Part shown: in pieces, positions 1 through 5,978 of the stretch
Layout: the number at the start of each line of letters is the position of its first letter
Numbering within the stretch: the first letter of the stretch is position 1
Assembly (NCBI GenBank): GCA_001805845.1
Contig: MHHA01000045.1
Coordinates: forward strand, 1 to 9,674
Length of the DNA stretch: 9,674 bases
Direction: 5' to 3'
From: Omnitrophica WOR_2 bacterium RIFCSPLOWO2_12_FULL_46_30
GTDB taxonomy: Bacteria > Omnitrophota > Gorgyraeia > Gygaellales > UBA12090
Made by a program: the position numbers and the translations under genes
Notes under the pieces: model-generated
The model's database searches: none
Told to the model about the DNA's origin: nothing
The model's input: the letters and a program-made list of their open reading frames with translations, nothing else

Positions 1-1141
1 TATTTAACTCGCTTACTAAGAGGCGAAAGCTGTTCTCAATGGCCAGACAATCAAAATGTTCTAAGGCATCGAGCCTTTCTATTAAAAGCTTAAATTCTCC
101 TGAATAATCTTTTGCCTCGAGCCTCTTTTTGGCTTCCGGGCTAAGCCCTATTTCCTCTTTAAAGAAGAAATCGCTGTAATCAAGAAAATCTGCCAGGGTG
201 GTTATCCGTTCCTGGAATAATTTTACTACAGATAATAAATAATTGCCATCAAAATTATCGTCAATATATCTTTTTTCCAGGCACAATGGCTTAAGCAATT
301 CCAGCAATTCCGCGTCCTTGAGCCTTTTGATATACTGGGCGTTGATCCAGTTCAACTTCTCTAAGTTAAACTGGCTGGCGGTTTTATTGGCGTCCTTGAT
401 ATCAAATTTTTTGATGGCGCCGTTGATTTCCACAAGCTCCTGATTTTCTCCCGGTGACCAGCCTAAAAGTAAAAGATAATTGGCCAGCGCCTGGGGAAGA
501 TAGCCGAGCTTACGATAATCGCTGATTGCGGTAGCTCCGGTTCTTTTGGAAAGCCGGCCGCCTTCTACGCCCATAATCAAGGGGAGATGGGCGAATTCAG
601 GAATGGGAAACCCCAGCGCCTCATAGAGCATAATCTGCTTTGGGGTATTAGAAATATGGTCGTCTCCCCGGATGATATGGGTAATATTCATAGAGGCATC
701 GTCAACCACGCAGGCAAAATTATAGGTTGGGCTTTTATCTGATTTGATTAATACCTGGTCCTTAATCAGTGAGGAGTCAAACTCAATCTGGCCATGGATA
801 AGGTCTTGAATCTTTATTTTTTGTGGCGGGACTTTAAAGATTATTGCCTCAGCCTCTTGGTAAGCCAGGCCCTTTGACAATAATTCCTTGGCGTAATCTC
901 TGTATAATTGGAAACGTTCACTCTGATGATAAAGCTCATCCCATTCCAGCCCCAGCCAGCTTAAGCTATTTAAAATCTCGTCAAGGTACTCTTTCTTGGA
1001 ACGCACTAAATCCGTATCTTCAATGCGCAAGATAAACTTACCGGCCTTTGCTCTGGCGTAGAGCCAGTTAAAAAGCGCGGTGCGGGCGCCGCCGATATGC
1101 AGGTTTCCTGTGGGACTGGGAGCAAAACGAACTCTCACCAT
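1..1141 (-). CDS. gltX: Glutamyl-tRNA synthetase, 3' end cut by window
   Basis: Class I aminoacyl-tRNA synthetase that charges tRNA with glutamate in the cytoplasm. I translated it from the ATG at 1139-1141; 380 codons are visible and the frame is still open at position 1. The HIGH-type signature lies at residues 8-24 (PSPTGNLHIGGARTALF), the conserved RIEDTD at 39-44, the RGDDHISNTPKQI block at 158-170, and the KMSKS-type loop LSKRTGA at 197-203. The all-helical anticodon-binding region follows, which excludes the short GluQ-RS paralogue. Oddity: residues 94-104 pass straight from 'GLAY' to 'AIIFKV', omitting about 40 residues present in the E. coli enzyme, where the zinc-binding segment lies. 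No Shine-Dalgarno is visible; the start follows korC after 26 bp of octamer repeat. It is the last visible gene of the run. Whether it charges tRNA-Gln as well as tRNA-Glu cannot be told from the sequence. Confidence 0.95.
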   Translation of the reverse strand, partial: MVRVRFAPSPTGNLHIGGARTALFNWLYARAKAGKFILRIEDTDLVRSKKEYLDEILNSLSWLGLEWDELYHQSERFQLYRDYAKELLSKGLAYQEAEAIIFKVPPQKIKIQDLIHGQIEFDSSLIKDQVLIKSDKSPTYNFACVVDDASMNITHIIRGDDHISNTPKQIMLYEALGFPIPEFAHLPLIMGVEGGRLSKRTGATAISDYRKLGYLPQALANYLLLLGWSPGENQELVEINGAIKKFDIKDANKTASQFNLEKLNWINAQYIKRLKDAELLELLKPLCLEKRYIDDNFDGNYLLSVVKLFQERITTLADFLDYSDFFFKEEIGLSPEAKKRLEAKDYSGEFKLLIERLDALEHFDCLAIENSFRLLVSELN

Positions 1142-1145
1142 TTTA

Positions 1146-1169
1146 CTATTGCCATACTGCCATATTGTT
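1146..1169. repeat. Octamer imperfect tandem repeat at the korC-gltX junction
   Basis: Three 8-bp units on the plus strand, CTATTGCC, ATACTGCC and ATATTGTT, with a degraded fourth (ATTTTATC) running into the korC end. They fill the 26-bp gap between the korC stop and the gltX start, where a ribosome binding site for gltX would be expected and is not seen. Confidence 0.6.
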
Positions 1170-1701
1170 ATTTTATCAAGTTCATTCCTGCTTTGATTGC
1201 CTGTTCATTGAGGACTTGCAGCTTTTTATTATTCTTAAAGGCCTCGGGAAGTAATTTCAAGATATTTTTTAAAGACAGGAGCTTCTTACTGGCCAGATAA
1301 GCGCCCAGGGCAACCATATTGGCAGTCCTTGCGTTTCCCAATCCAGAGGCGATATCGGTAAATTTAAGCAAGCGAACCTTAACCCCTTTTATTTTCGGAG
1401 TGTTATTTACCATTGAGGCATTAATAAATAACTTTGAGCCATTTTTAAGTTTAGGTATAAATTTTAGCACAGACGGGCTGTTCATTGCAATCAAGGTATC
1501 TATCTCATCAAAGGCGGGAGAAGCAATTTCTTTATCGGAAATGACTATTGCGCAATGGGATGTCCCGCCTCTCACCTCTGCTCCATAGGCAGGCAGAAAA
1601 CTCACGAATTTATTCTCGCGCATCGCTGCCCAGGCAATCAGCTTGCCTAAAAACATTATCCCCTGCCCCCCAAAACCAGCTATTACGATACGTTCAATCA
1701 T
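1168..1701 (-). CDS. korC: 2-oxoacid:ferredoxin oxidoreductase, gamma subunit
   Basis: Gamma-type subunit (177 aa) of a CoA-dependent 2-oxoacid:ferredoxin oxidoreductase; in this family the gamma domain contributes to CoA handling and assembly with the alpha and beta subunits. Family marks seen: N-terminal GFGGQG at residues 9-14, and the PAYGAEVRGG block at 37-46 followed by the S-H-C-A-I strand. Length matches stand-alone gamma subunits (about 175-190 aa). The ATG at 1701 is preceded by AGGA with 5-nt spacing, one of the few clear ribosome binding sites here. It lies 39 bp after korB; the gap is mostly a heptamer repeat. The symbol is by position in the cassette; substrate (2-oxoglutarate, branched-chain 2-oxoacid or other) is not resolved by this subunit. 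Confidence 0.9.
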   Translation of the reverse strand: MIERIVIAGFGGQGIMFLGKLIAWAAMRENKFVSFLPAYGAEVRGGTSHCAIVISDKEIASPAFDEIDTLIAMNSPSVLKFIPKLKNGSKLFINASMVNNTPKIKGVKVRLLKFTDIASGLGNARTANMVALGAYLASKKLLSLKNILKLLPEAFKNNKKLQVLNEQAIKAGMNLIK

Positions 1702-1706
1702 ACATA

Positions 1707-1710
1707 TCCT
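1707..1710 (-). promoter_or_regulatory. Ribosome binding site of korC
   Basis: AGGA on the minus strand, 5 nt before the ATG at 1701. It sits directly downstream of the heptamer repeat and fixes this start; a second ATG five bases upstream is out of frame. Confidence 0.6.
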
Positions 1711-1711
1711 G

Positions 1712-1739
1712 TGTAACGTTTAACGTCTAAGGTGTAACA
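1712..1739. repeat. Heptamer imperfect tandem repeat at the korB-korC junction
   Basis: Four consecutive 7-bp units with exact period: read on the minus strand they are TGTTACA, CCTTAGA, CGTTAAA and CGTTACA. The repeat begins immediately after the korB stop codon and ends just before the korC ribosome binding site, so it is essentially the whole intergenic gap. Confidence 0.75.
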
Positions 1740-1740
1740 A

Positions 1741-2469
1741 TTACTTTATTCGACCCGGCGGAAACACCTTGCTCATTGTATTTTTTATCCAGTCCAAAGA
1801 TTCAACGGGCGATAAAACCCAGTAGGTAGGGCAGGCTGAAAGCACTTCCACCAGAGAAAAGCCCTTATTTTCCATTTGATTCTTAAAGGCTGCTTTAATT
1901 GCGTTCTTGGTTTTGAGAATCCCCTGGACGGAATCGGTTGAACTGCGTTCAACCGAATATACCCCCTGTAATTGGGCAAGCAGCTCCGAAATCCTTAAAG
2001 GATAACCCTCGGTCTTTTCATTCCTGCCCAAAGGGCTGGTTGCGGTCTTCTGGCCGATAAGAGTAGTGGGCGCCATCTGGCCGCCGGTCATTCCATAGAC
2101 CGTATTATTGATAAATACGACGGTCAGATTTTCACCGCGGTTAGCCGCATGAATAGTTTCGGCTGTGCCGATAGCAGCCAAATCGCCATCGCCTTGATAA
2201 GTAAAGACTATTTTGTCCGGCTGAAGCCTTTTTATAGCGGTAGCCACTGCCAGGCCTCTTCCGTGCGCGCTTTCAACGCAATCAAAGTCCCAATAATCAT
2301 AGGCAACTACAGCGCAGCCTACCGGAGTAACTCCAATAGTAATCTCGCGGATATTTAATTCGTCGATTACCTCTGCTATGAGACGATGTACAACTCCATG
2401 GCCGCATCCCTGGCAATAATGGGTATCCACACCGCGCAGTGACCTGGTTCGCCCGAATATCTTCTTCAT
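1741..2469 (-). CDS. korB: 2-oxoacid:ferredoxin oxidoreductase, beta (TPP-binding) subunit
   Basis: Catalytic beta subunit (242 aa) holding thiamine pyrophosphate and a proximal [4Fe-4S] cluster; the enzyme oxidatively decarboxylates a 2-oxoacid to its acyl-CoA, passing electrons to ferredoxin, or runs in reverse. TPP/Mg site: GDGD at residues 93-96 and NN at 121-122, followed by YGMTGGQ at 125-131. Cluster cysteines by family pattern: C19 and C22 (YCQGCGHG), C52 (TPVGC) and C213 (SACPTYW). The length is at the short end for KorB/VorA-type subunits. Substrate is unresolved: the alpha subunit resembles VorB (branched-chain 2-oxoacids), while related beta subunits are often annotated KorB. The ATG at 2469 follows only a weak AAAAG; the upstream gap is a 9-bp tandem repeat. 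Confidence 0.92.
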   Translation of the reverse strand: MKKIFGRTRSLRGVDTHYCQGCGHGVVHRLIAEVIDELNIREITIGVTPVGCAVVAYDYWDFDCVESAHGRGLAVATAIKRLQPDKIVFTYQGDGDLAAIGTAETIHAANRGENLTVVFINNTVYGMTGGQMAPTTLIGQKTATSPLGRNEKTEGYPLRISELLAQLQGVYSVERSSTDSVQGILKTKNAIKAAFKNQMENKGFSLVEVLSACPTYWVLSPVESLDWIKNTMSKVFPPGRIK

Positions 2470-2476
2470 CTTTTAG

Positions 2477-2530
2477 TTACTTGAGTTATTTGAGTTAGAA
2501 CTCTATGAACTCAATAAACTCAATGAACTC
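2477..2530. repeat. Nonamer imperfect tandem repeat spanning the vorB stop
   Basis: Six 9-bp units in exact register. On the minus strand: GAGTTCATT, GAGTTTATT, GAGTTCATA, GAGTTCTAA, then CTCAAATAA and CTCAAGTAA. The first three units encode the serine/leucine tail of VorB and its TAG stop (2503-2505); the rest is the vorB-korB gap. Because the last two units are near inverse complements of the first ones, the RNA can fold into a hairpin of about 14 positions (12 paired) around the stop codon. No T-run follows, so it is not an obvious terminator. Confidence 0.75.
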
Positions 2531-3582
2531 TTTATTATTTCTTCTTCCGTTGGAATACCTCCGCCTGAACGGCCTAAAAACTCGACTCTTCGCCGGCCGT
2601 TAACAGCAAGCTTCACATCTTCAAGCATCTGGCCGTAAGACATCTCTATAACTAAAAATACTAATCGCTTAGCGCTAATCGCTAATCGCTGAAATATTTT
2701 TTGGGGAAAGGGCCATAAGCTGATCGGGCGAATCAAGCCCGCTTTTATGCCTTTCTCCCGCAGGGATAGCATTGCCTCTTTGGCTAAGCGAGCCATTGTG
2801 CCATAGGCAACTAAGATTATCCGCGCATCATTTATATTAAGCGCCTCGCAGCGCTGCTCCTTCTGCTTAATATTTTTATATTTTTTCTGCAGCTTGAGAT
2901 TAAATTTTTCCAAATCTCCCAGATTCAGGTAAAAGGACTTAACCACGTTCGGCTTTCTGCCAAAACATCCCGTGGCCGCCCATTCTTTTGGCTTATGGCT
3001 TATGGCTAATGGTTTATAGTTTTTGCCATTTGCCACAAGTGGTTCCATCATCTGGCCTAACATTGCATCGCCTAAGATAATTGCCGGAATGCGGTATTTG
3101 TCTGCCAGAACAAATGCTTCAAGAGTCAAATCATAAGCCTCCTGGACGCTTGAAGGCGCAAGCGCTATACAATGATAATCACCCTGTCCGCCGCCTTTGA
3201 CTGCCTGAAAATAATCTGACTGAGCAGGCCAGATATTCCCCAGGCCGGGGCCTGCGCGCATAATATTCACAATAACTGCGGGAAGTTCTGCGCCGGCAAT
3301 GTAAGAAATCTCCTCCTGCATCAAACTTATGCCGGGGCTTGACGAACTGGTCATTGCCCGCACCCCTGAAGCAGAAGCCCCAAAGACCATACTGATTGCC
3401 GAAAGCTCGGATTCAGACTGGATAAAAATTCCTCCGCTTGAGGCCATATTCTTTGCCATATAGCCAATCAATTCATTCTGAGGGGTAATCGGATATCCGG
3501 CATAAAACCGGCAGCCGGCATCAATTGCGCTCTTAGCAACCGCCTCATTCCCCGACAATAGTATTTTCTGGTTTCTTTTCAC
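2503..3582 (-). CDS. vorB: 2-oxoacid:ferredoxin oxidoreductase, alpha subunit (VorB-like)
   Basis: Alpha subunit (359 aa) of the same complex. The N-terminal pyrimidine-binding fold has the family signature YPITPQNE at residues 30-37, the serine-rich MTSSSSPGISLMQE at 77-90, the GPGLG...QSDYFQAVKGGGQGDY region at 111-136 and LGQMMEP at 175-181. The C-terminal transketolase-like domain follows from about 253. This pattern is what I know from stand-alone VorB/KorA alpha subunits without a fused gamma domain. The start is GTG (3580-3582), overlapping the ferredoxin TGA by 4 bp (GTGA), so translation is probably coupled. Three stretches are made of tandem repeats: residues 189-198 (linker between the two folds), residues 299-308, and the last residues plus stop. 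Specificity, branched-chain versus 2-oxoglutarate, is uncertain. Confidence 0.9.
   Translation of the reverse strand: MKRNQKILLSGNEAVAKSAIDAGCRFYAGYPITPQNELIGYMAKNMASSGGIFIQSESELSAISMVFGASASGVRAMTSSSSPGISLMQEEISYIAGAELPAVIVNIMRAGPGLGNIWPAQSDYFQAVKGGGQGDYHCIALAPSSVQEAYDLTLEAFVLADKYRIPAIILGDAMLGQMMEPLVANGKNYKPLAISHKPKEWAATGCFGRKPNVVKSFYLNLGDLEKFNLKLQKKYKNIKQKEQRCEALNINDARIILVAYGTMARLAKEAMLSLREKGIKAGLIRPISLWPFPQKIFQRLAISAKRLVFLVIEMSYGQMLEDVKLAVNGRRRVEFLGRSGGGIPTEEEIIKSSLSLLSS
2661..2688. repeat. Heptamer tandem repeat inside vorB (residues 299-308)
   Basis: Four 7-bp units in exact register on the plus strand: CTAATCG, CTTAGCG, CTAATCG, CTAATCG. They encode RLAISAKRLV on the minus strand, just before the hydrophobic strand VFLVIEM. 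28 bp is not a multiple of three, so the units are read in successive frames. Confidence 0.75.
2991..3018. repeat. Heptamer tandem repeat inside vorB (residues 189-198)
   Basis: Four units on the plus strand, GCTTATG, GCTTATG, GCTAATG and GTTTATA, with a further degenerate unit GTTTTTG to 3025. They encode YKPLAISHKP, in the stretch between the N-terminal fold (ending LGQMMEP) and the next conserved block, which looks like a linker. Confidence 0.75.
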
Positions 3583-3779
3583 TTATACACTTCAATACAG
3601 CAATCCGGACAAATGATTGCGCAAAAGGCGCAGCCGCTGCAATCCTTATCTAAAAACCTTACTGGTCTAATTCCTTTTTTGTTCAGGCCCTTATCTTCTT
3701 TTAATTGCCCTTTCGGACAAACACTTATACAAAGCATACAGCCCTTACATTTTTCCCGATCAAGCTTTATATAGGCCAT
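3579..3779 (-). CDS. 2x[4Fe-4S] ferredoxin, delta-type subunit of the oxidoreductase
   Basis: Small (66 aa) iron-sulfur protein with two complete CxxCxxCxxxCP motifs: C11, C14, C17, C21-P and C47, C50, C53, C57-P, i.e. two [4Fe-4S] clusters of bacterial ferredoxin type. An additional pair C60-C61 follows the second motif. By context it is the electron-carrying delta (PorD/KorD-like) subunit of the complex encoded by the next three genes. Its ATG (3777-3779) lies inside the last codons of dxs, overlapping by 20 bp in another frame, and its TGA overlaps the vorB GTG. There is no Shine-Dalgarno, so translation is likely coupled to dxs. It could alternatively act as a free ferredoxin also serving other enzymes. 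Confidence 0.93.
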   Translation of the reverse strand: MAYIKLDREKCKGCMLCISVCPKGQLKEDKGLNKKGIRPVRFLDKDCSGCAFCAIICPDCCIEVYK

Positions 3780-5592
3780 TTATACTTTGAGCTATGCCTT
3801 TGGCATCCAGCCCATATTTTTCTAAAAGCCAGTCCCTTTTTCCATGTTCAATAAATTCACAGGGAAACCCTAACCTCAAAACCGGGCGGTTCAATAATTC
3901 CAATACGCTGCTGCCGAAACCGCCGTCTAAGATACCGTCTTCAACGGTTACGAGGTATTTAAATTCTGCGGATAATCTTACGAATAACTCCTTATCCAAC
4001 GGCTTAACAAAACGGCCATTGACTACGCAGGCATCCAGATTTTCCTTCTTAAGCAGAGCCGCCGCCTCTAGGGCTGGGCTAACCATTGCTCCTATGGCAA
4101 TTATTGCCAGAGCCTTTCCTTCTTGTAGAACTTCCGCTTTGCCTAATTCAATATTTGCGCTCTGCGATTTTGCGGGTTTTACGATTTGCGATCTCGGATA
4201 TCTTATGGCGCAGGGTTTATCCAGATTGACGGCAAATTCTAACATTGCCTCTAATTCATCTGCCGAATGAGGAGCCATAACCACCAGATTGGGAATGCTT
4301 CTTAAATATGCGAGGTCAAAAATTCCCTGATGGGTAACCCCGTCTTCTCCGCTTACTCCCGCGCGGTCAAGACAGAGCGCCACCGGTAAATTCTGCAGGC
4401 CGACGCTTTCAATAAGCTGGTCGTATGCGCGCTGTAAAAAGGTTGAATATACCGCAACCACGGGCCTCCTTCCCTTTTTGGCTAAACCCACGGCAAAGCA
4501 AACTGCATGCGCCTCGGCTATCCCTGCGTCATAAAATCTATCGGGGTATTTATCGCGGAATTGAGCCAGGCCGGTTCCTTCGGGCATCGCCGCAGTGATC
4601 GCCACGATGTTTTTATTCACTTTGGCCAGCTCTACCATTTTTCTGCCAAAGACATCGGTGTAACTCTCAATGCTGGAGATATTCAAAGGCCTGCCGCTGG
4701 CAATATCAAACGGCGCGGCGCTGTGAAAGGAAACCGGGTCATTTTCTGACGGGGGATAACCCCTGCCTTTTTTAGTAAATACGTGCAGAAGGATAGGCCC
4801 TTTAAAAGTAAGTATGTTCTTCAAGGTAGGAATAAGCAATCCTAAATTATGCCCGTCAAGAGGGCCAAAATAGCGAAAGCCTAGTTCTTCAAAAAGCATA
4901 CCCGGGACAAAAAATCCCTTTAATTCCTTTTCAAATTTATCCGCTAACTTTAAAATTATCCGCCCCTTGGGAAGGCGGTTTCTTACAAAATTCTCTAACG
5001 ACTCGCGAAAACGATTGTAGAGCGGCTGGGAGATTATTTTATTGAGATACACGCTTACCGCGCCCACGGCCGGAGAAATGCTTAATTCATTGGTATTTAA
5101 AACAACGAGGATGTCTTTTTTGAGATGGCCGGCGTTATTTAAACCTTCAAAGCATAAACCGCCGGAAAGCGAGCCGTCGCCGATAAGGGCAACCGCCTTA
5201 GGGCAGCCGCCGGCAGCTAAACCCAGAGCCAGAGAAACCGCGTCAGAGCTGTGCCCGGCGGTAAAAGGATCATACGTTGATTCGGTATGCGAAGGAAACC
5301 CGCTCATCCCGCCGGCTTTTCTTAAGGTATCAAATCTATTATTTCTTCCGGTTAAGAGCTTATGGGTATATGCCTGATGGCCCACATCAAAAACAATCAT
5401 ATCCTCAGGCAAATTAAGGCAATAATGCAGAGCCGTGATGATTTCTACAGCCCCCAGGCTTGAGGCGAGGTGCCCTCCATTTTTAGAAACCACCTGCACA
5501 ATGCGGCTGCGCAGCTCAGCGCATAATAGGTTAAGCTGATGAACTTTGAGTTTTTTAAAATCCCGCGGGGTATTGATGGATTCTAATAACAT
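3760..5592 (-). CDS. dxs: 1-deoxy-D-xylulose-5-phosphate synthase
   Basis: TPP enzyme condensing pyruvate with glyceraldehyde 3-phosphate to DXP, first step of the MEP isoprenoid pathway and also a precursor for thiamine and pyridoxal. The start is placed at the ATG 5592, because MLLESINTPRDFKKL aligns with the usual DXS N-terminus; this gives 610 aa, normal for the family. Motifs: GGHLASSLG (39-47), GHQAYTHKLLTGR (71-83), GDGSLSGG (138-145) with N-T-N-E (166-169) for TPP/Mg, DAGIAEAHAV (355-364) with the catalytic Glu 360, YSTFLQRAYDQ (382-392), DRAG (409-412) and DGVTHQG (417-423), and AIRYPR (462-467). Several positions depart from the usual consensus (see findings). The reading frame stays open upstream through three 42-bp repeats, each with an in-frame ATG (5628, 5670, 5712), so a longer N-terminus of 622, 636 or 650 aa is possible. 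No ribosome binding site precedes 5592. Confidence 0.93.
   Translation of the reverse strand: MLLESINTPRDFKKLKVHQLNLLCAELRSRIVQVVSKNGGHLASSLGAVEIITALHYCLNLPEDMIVFDVGHQAYTHKLLTGRNNRFDTLRKAGGMSGFPSHTESTYDPFTAGHSSDAVSLALGLAAGGCPKAVALIGDGSLSGGLCFEGLNNAGHLKKDILVVLNTNELSISPAVGAVSVYLNKIISQPLYNRFRESLENFVRNRLPKGRIILKLADKFEKELKGFFVPGMLFEELGFRYFGPLDGHNLGLLIPTLKNILTFKGPILLHVFTKKGRGYPPSENDPVSFHSAAPFDIASGRPLNISSIESYTDVFGRKMVELAKVNKNIVAITAAMPEGTGLAQFRDKYPDRFYDAGIAEAHAVCFAVGLAKKGRRPVVAVYSTFLQRAYDQLIESVGLQNLPVALCLDRAGVSGEDGVTHQGIFDLAYLRSIPNLVVMAPHSADELEAMLEFAVNLDKPCAIRYPRSQIVKPAKSQSANIELGKAEVLQEGKALAIIAIGAMVSPALEAAALLKKENLDACVVNGRFVKPLDKELFVRLSAEFKYLVTVEDGILDGGFGSSVLELLNRPVLRLGFPCEFIEHGKRDWLLEKYGLDAKGIAQSINGLYKA
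4156..4197. repeat. Degenerate ~7-bp tandem repeat inside dxs (residues ~466-480)
   Basis: A TGCGATT-like unit recurs with a spacing of about 7-9 bp on the plus strand (TGCGCTC, TGCGATT, TTGCGGG, then ATTTGCG, ATCTCGG). It encodes RSQIVKPAKSQSAN, after the conserved AIRYP and before the IELGKAEVL strand, i.e. in the linker to the C-terminal DXS domain. It is more decayed than the other repeats and I am less sure of it. Confidence 0.4.
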
Positions 5593-5598
5593 ATCATT

Positions 5599-5724
5599 TA
5601 TGGCTTTGCCTATCGGAAGGCAAACCATTGCCCTCTGGCTTATGGCTTTGCCTATCGGAAGGCAAACCATTGCCCTCTGGCTTATGGCTTTGCCTATCGG
5701 AAGGCAAACCATTGCCCTCTGGCT
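5599..5724. repeat. Three perfect 42-bp tandem repeats between xseB and dxs
   Basis: Three identical copies at 5599-5640, 5641-5682 and 5683-5724, filling the 136-bp gap except for a few bases at each end. Each unit holds a dyad: ATGG, bulged C, TTTGCCT, loop ATCGGA, AGGCAAA, CCAT, so the transcript would carry three hairpins of 11 bp each. 42 bp equals 14 codons; on the minus strand every unit is open in the dxs frame (SQRAMVCLPIGKAI) and supplies an ATG preceded by GAGGG two bases away. Exact identity of the copies implies recent expansion or gene conversion. Confidence 0.95.
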
Positions 5725-5728
5725 TGTC

Positions 5729-5965
5729 TTATTTATCCTCCGGCTGCTCTTCCTCAAACGGCTTAAGCTGAAAGGTTCCTTCCTTCTTAGTCAAAACCTC
5801 AACCTTTTTCTGCGCTTGCTCCAGAAGTTTCGAACAGGCCGCAACCAAGCGCACGCCTTCCTCGTATTTCTTCAACGACTCATCTAAAGAAAGCTTCCCG
5901 GCTTCCAAATCGCTGACAATCTTCTCTAATTTCTTGAGCGCTTCCTCAAATCTAACTTCAGCCAT
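5729..5965 (-). CDS. xseB: Exodeoxyribonuclease VII small subunit
   Basis: Small subunit (78 aa) of exonuclease VII, which degrades single-stranded DNA processively from both ends together with XseA; several XseB copies assemble on each large subunit. The start is set at ATG 5963-5965, where MAEVRFEEALKKLEKIV matches the family N-terminus; GAGGGG lies 3 nt upstream. The two-helix pattern is typical: FEEALKKLEKIVSDLEAG, then LSLDESLKKYEEGVRL, then a charged tail. The frame is open further upstream to 6097, but those codons derive from the palindromic spacer and are not protein-like. xseA ends about 150 bp upstream; dxs follows after the 42-bp repeats. Confidence 0.92.
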   Translation of the reverse strand: MAEVRFEEALKKLEKIVSDLEAGKLSLDESLKKYEEGVRLVAACSKLLEQAQKKVEVLTKKEGTFQLKPFEEEQPEDK

Positions 5966-5968
5966 TTT

Positions 5969-5974
5969 CCCCTC
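5969..5974 (-). promoter_or_regulatory. Ribosome binding site of xseB
   Basis: GAGGGG on the minus strand, 3 nt before the ATG at 5965. It supports the short XseB start over longer in-frame alternatives. Confidence 0.55.
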
Positions 5975-5978
5975 ACTT

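Noticed and set aside
3794..4270. Plus-strand open frame of 158 aa opposite dxs
   Set aside because: It is a shadow of the dxs coding strand with low-complexity composition and no family resemblance; the same holds for the other plus-strand frames, including the 200-aa one opposite rny.
5599..5724. CRISPR array
   Set aside because: The copies are contiguous and identical over the full 42 bp with no unique spacers, and no cas genes are present.
5729..5757. dxs start at 5757 giving 665 aa
   Set aside because: That start lies inside xseB and the added residues are repeat-encoded; the conserved DXS N-terminus begins at 5592. In-repeat ATGs remain possible and are discussed as a finding.
5546..5887. 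Plus-strand open frame of 113 aa with three MALPIGRQTIALW repeats
   Set aside because: It is the antisense reading of the 42-bp repeats plus the ends of dxs and xseB; no ribosome binding site or recognisable domain.
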